This document shows, in pieces, positions 61,416 through 64,000 of a stretch of DNA of 64,000 nucleotides. The DNA is taken from NCBI RefSeq assembly GCF_900446255.1, contig NZ_UIGI01000001.1, positions 4,366,763 through 4,430,762 of the forward strand. Reading direction: 5' to 3'. The stretch comes from Buttiauxella agrestis (lineage in GTDB: Bacteria > Pseudomonadota > Gammaproteobacteria > Enterobacterales > Enterobacteriaceae). A program made the position numbers and the translations under genes. Every line of letters starts with the position of its first letter. The first letter of the stretch is position 1. The notes beneath the pieces were generated by a model that saw only the letters and a list, made by a program, of their open reading frames with translations, searched no databases and was not told where the DNA came from.

Positions 61416-62363
61416 TCATTGGTGCTTCGCACTAACAACCTGTAGTACATCGTTGTAAGATTGAGACGGATTCTCACTGTCTAACCAGTGAACACCCTCC
61501 CAACCTCGCAACCAGGTCATCTGGCGCTTAGCCAATTGTCTCGTCGCGCAAATACCACGATAAACCATTTCATCATGTGAAATTTCCCCTGCCAGATAAG
61601 ACCACATCTGCCGGTATCCCACACAACGAATGGAAGGCATGTCCGTATGCAAATCACTACGGGCAAAAAGAGCCCGCACTTCAGCTTCAAATCCAGAAGC
61701 TAACATCTGATGAAAACGCTGCTCAATTCTTTGATGGAGCAGTTCACGGCTCGCCGGGGCGATGGCGAACTGATGCACCTGGTAAGGCAGAGCTTCTCCT
61801 GACGTTTCCGTCAGTTCCGTTAAAGTTTTACCCGAAATGAAAAAAACTTCCAGTGCACGGGAAAGCCTTTGTGGATCATTTGGATGAATACGTGCAGCGG
61901 CGACAGGATCAACCTGTGCTAACTCACGATGCAACGCTTCCCATCCTTGCTCTGCAGCCTGTTTTTCTATCCGTTCCCGTACTTGCGGGTCAGCGGATGG
62001 TAAAGGAGACAAACCCTCTAACAATGCCTTGAAGTAGAGCATTGTTCCCCCGACTAACAAGGGAATACGCCCTGCCGCGGTAATTTCAGCCATTTCAGCC
62101 AACGCATCACGCCGGAAATCAGCGGCGGAATAGGATTGTGCCGGGTCGAGAATATCAAGTAACCGGTGCGGAGCCTGGGCCAGTTCTTCAGCCGTTGGCT
62201 TCGCGGTACCAATGTCCATCCCTTGATAGATAAGGGCCGAATCAACGCTTATCAACTCTACCGGCAACGTTTTACGCAAATTAATGGCTAACGCTGTCTT
62301 ACCTGAGGCCGTCGGCCCCATCAAAAAAATTGCCTGTGGCAGGCTTTGCTTAACTTCAGTCAT
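61416..62363 (-). CDS. miaA: tRNA dimethylallyltransferase MiaA
   Basis: This 315-aa enzyme adds the dimethylallyl group to A37 of tRNAs that read UNN codons. The P-loop is [12 protein letters not shown] near residue 15, followed by [16 protein letters not shown] and GYRQMWSYL. Its start overlaps the mutL stop by 8 bp. Confidence 0.98.
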   Translation of the reverse strand: MTEVKQSLPQAIFLMGPTASGKTALAINLRKTLPVELISVDSALIYQGMDIGTAKPTAEELAQAPHRLLDILDPAQSYSAADFRRDALAEMAEITAAGRIPLLVGGTMLYFKALLEGLSPLPSADPQVRERIEKQAAEQGWEALHRELAQVDPVAAARIHPNDPQRLSRALEVFFISGKTLTELTETSGEALPYQVHQFAIAPASRELLHQRIEQRFHQMLASGFEAEVRALFARSDLHTDMPSIRCVGYRQMWSYLAGEISHDEMVYRGICATRQLAKRQMTWLRGWEGVHWLDSENPSQSYNDVLQVVSAKHQ

Positions 62364-64000
62364 GTTTCAGGGCGTTCATCGCCATATGTAAATCAACAGG
62401 TTGTAACAAACCGCCAGGTGGTAATTTCACCAGCTGCGGACAAAGACGCTCCACATCAGCCAGCAGGGCAATCGCCTGCGCCTGATTCCATTGTTCATGA
62501 TTACCGTCCATTTGACGAGCAAACCATTGAGCAATCTGTGTTGCATTCACCTCTGTCTGTCGCGCCAGGTATCCTGGCAGTTCGTGAATCAAGATTTGTA
62601 AATTTTGTTTACGCAAAGGTAAAGGTACAGAGCGAATTGTTATCTGACGCGACTCAATGGCGAATTCAATGCCCATTTCCAGTAAAAGCGGCTGATTTTT
62701 AATCAGAACGTCCTGTTCTTCTTTGGTGACTTTCAAACGAATGGGGATCAGCAGCGGTTGAGCACGTGCCCCTTCGGAGCCTGGCACTAACTGCGCCATT
62801 TTCAACCACCGTTCAGCCACGCTTAAGGAAAGCAGCATGATTTTGCCGTCACGCTCGAGCAATGCGATATCCGGATTGATGACGGTCAGCACGCGCCCAA
62901 AACTTTGTGCGTGACCGTCTAAAGCCTCGTAAAGCTCAGACTCAGGTTCAGCAACTCGATGTTTTGAGGCTACGGATGTCGATGTATTTAGCAATTCACG
63001 ATACACCGCCCCTTCTTTCTTCTGAAAACCAGGTGCCGCATGCGGCCATAAAGGCGCACTGCCTTTACTCGCACTTCCTTCACTATAGCCACCAGAAACC
63101 GGGGCCGTATTACGAGGTGTTGATTCGCGAGGTATTGATTCGCGAGAAGCTGTGGGAGCAGCAGGCGTGGCAAACTGGTTACGCCCGGATGCCACGCGGT
63201 TTTCCGGCTGCCAGCGCGGTTGCGGTTCTTCCGCCGTTTCTTCCAGCGGCAGGCGATTTTCACTTTGCTGTTGCAGCACGCTCAACACGCCCTGGTAGAT
63301 AAAATCATGCACCAGACGCGACTGATGAAAACGCACTTCATGTTTTGCAGGATGTACATTCACATCCACTTGATGCGGGTCGATTTCCAGGTACAGCACA
63401 AACGCCGGTTGCTGGTCGGCACCGAGTTTGTCTTCACAGGCCTGGCGGATAGCGTGATTGATCAGGCGGTCGCGCATCATGCGGCCATTCACATAGCAAT
63501 ATTGAATCTCTGCCAGAGCGGAAGTCGTCGCCGTGGGTTCAGCCACCCAGCCGCGTAATGCCAGGTCACCATGCTGCCATTCAATGGCCAGCGCTTGTTC
63601 GAGGAAAGCCGTGCCGCAAATCGAGCCAAGGCGGCGTTCGCGAGGAGCACCCTCCGCCACCGCGCGGTACTGACGAATCACCTTGCCGTTATGGGTGAGG
63701 TTTATCGATACATCAAAACGCGCCAGCGCAATACGTCTGACTATCTCATCAATATGATTAAATTCGGTTTTTTCGGTACGCATGAACTTGCGACGTGCGG
63801 GCGTGTTGTAGAACAAATCCAACACCTCAAGCGTGGTTCCGACTGGATGTGCCGCAGGTTTTACCGTCACATCCTGTTCACGCCCTTCGGCATAGGCTTG
63901 CCACGCTTCGCTTTGCTCGGCGGTACGCGAGGTTAACGTCAGTCGTGCGACCGAGCTAATACTCGCAAGCGCTTCACCACGAAACCCGAGGCTAATAATG
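62356..64000 (-). CDS. mutL: DNA mismatch repair protein MutL, missing its N-terminus at the window edge
   Basis: About 548 codons are visible. The first roughly 85-90 codons, with the first ATP-binding motifs, lie beyond position 64000. The visible part begins [17 protein letters not shown] (GHKL motif III) and continues through the ATPase domain (to about 63150), a Pro/Ser-rich linker and the dimerisation domain, ending [12 protein letters not shown]. MutL couples MutS mismatch recognition to MutH nicking. The linker contains a 15-bp tandem duplication at 63113-63142. Confidence 0.97.
   Translation of the reverse strand, partial: IISLGFRGEALASISSVARLTLTSRTAEQSEAWQAYAEGREQDVTVKPAAHPVGTTLEVLDLFYNTPARRKFMRTEKTEFNHIDEIVRRIALARFDVSINLTHNGKVIRQYRAVAEGAPRERRLGSICGTAFLEQALAIEWQHGDLALRGWVAEPTATTSALAEIQYCYVNGRMMRDRLINHAIRQACEDKLGADQQPAFVLYLEIDPHQVDVNVHPAKHEVRFHQSRLVHDFIYQGVLSVLQQQSENRLPLEETAEEPQPRWQPENRVASGRNQFATPAAPTASRESIPRESTPRNTAPVSGGYSEGSASKGSAPLWPHAAPGFQKKEGAVYRELLNTSTSVASKHRVAEPESELYEALDGHAQSFGRVLTVINPDIALLERDGKIMLLSLSVAERWLKMAQLVPGSEGARAQPLLIPIRLKVTKEEQDVLIKNQPLLLEMGIEFAIESRQITIRSVPLPLRKQNLQILIHELPGYLARQTEVNATQIAQWFARQMDGNHEQWNQAQAIALLADVERLCPQLVKLPPGGLLQPVDLHMAMNALKHD

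Overview
The window is chromosomal DNA from a member of the Enterobacteriaceae. Almost every backbone gene is recognisable as the orthologue of an Escherichia coli gene, in the same order, from the fbp/mpl divergence through ppa, tamAB, ytfLKJ, cysQ, cpdB, the rpsF-priB-rpsR-rplI operon, the ula regulon, rnr-nsrR and purA to the hflC-hflK-hflX-hfq-miaA-mutL operon. It also carries typical enterobacterial intergenic repeats (REP-like palindromes and two 127-bp ERIC elements). It is not E. coli itself: it has an extra chemoreceptor beside the galactofuranose transporter, an orphan type VI secretion VgrG module, a metal-ATPase/SPFH operon and an extra AraC-type regulator. I would place it in the Enterobacter/Kosakonia/Kluyvera/Klebsiella neighbourhood, but the sequence alone does not let me name the genus.

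Layout. 1-14502: first codons of mpl, then fbp, a chemoreceptor gene with a strong flagellar sigma-28 promoter, the ytfQRT-yjfF galactofuranose ABC importer, ppa, ytfP and the tamA-tamB translocation module. 14503-15141: msrA. 15146-26145: an accessory block of about 11 kb between msrA and ytfL. It holds (i) vgrG with an AT-rich, unrecognised downstream gene and a small multi-pass membrane protein, arranged like effector and immunity; (ii) a tightly coupled operon of three SPFH-domain membrane proteins, one starting with a His/Cys-rich tail, and a P1B-type metal ATPase, preceded by a Zur-like palindrome; and (iii) a small divergent pair (122-aa unknown and 55-aa ribbon-helix-helix-like) framed by two direct copies of an approximately 80-bp repeat. 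26310-40542: ytfL, ytfK, ytfJ, cysQ, cpdB, ytfH/qorB, an AraC regulator, ytfF, ytfE with an NsrR operator, cycA, fklB, ytfB and the rpsF operon. 40903-48850: yjfY, the ulaABCDEF and ulaG L-ascorbate operons, ulaR and yjfP. 49072-64000: bsmA, yjfN, aidB, rlmB, rnr, nsrR, purA, yjeT, hflC, hflK, hflX, hfq, miaA and most of mutL, which runs off the right edge.

How the genes work together. NsrR (54929-55354) should control ytfE (35138), which has a near-perfect NsrR site. UlaR should control the divergent ula promoters. A GalR/GalS-like operator and a weaker CRP-like site lie upstream of ytfQ. The canonical hflK/hflC pair at 57304-59573 and the three accessory SPFH proteins at 19223-23224 give five SPFH proteins in one window. 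The accessory set, with its metal ATPase and Zur-like site, is the strongest candidate for an undescribed system here. The VgrG cargo pair is the second.
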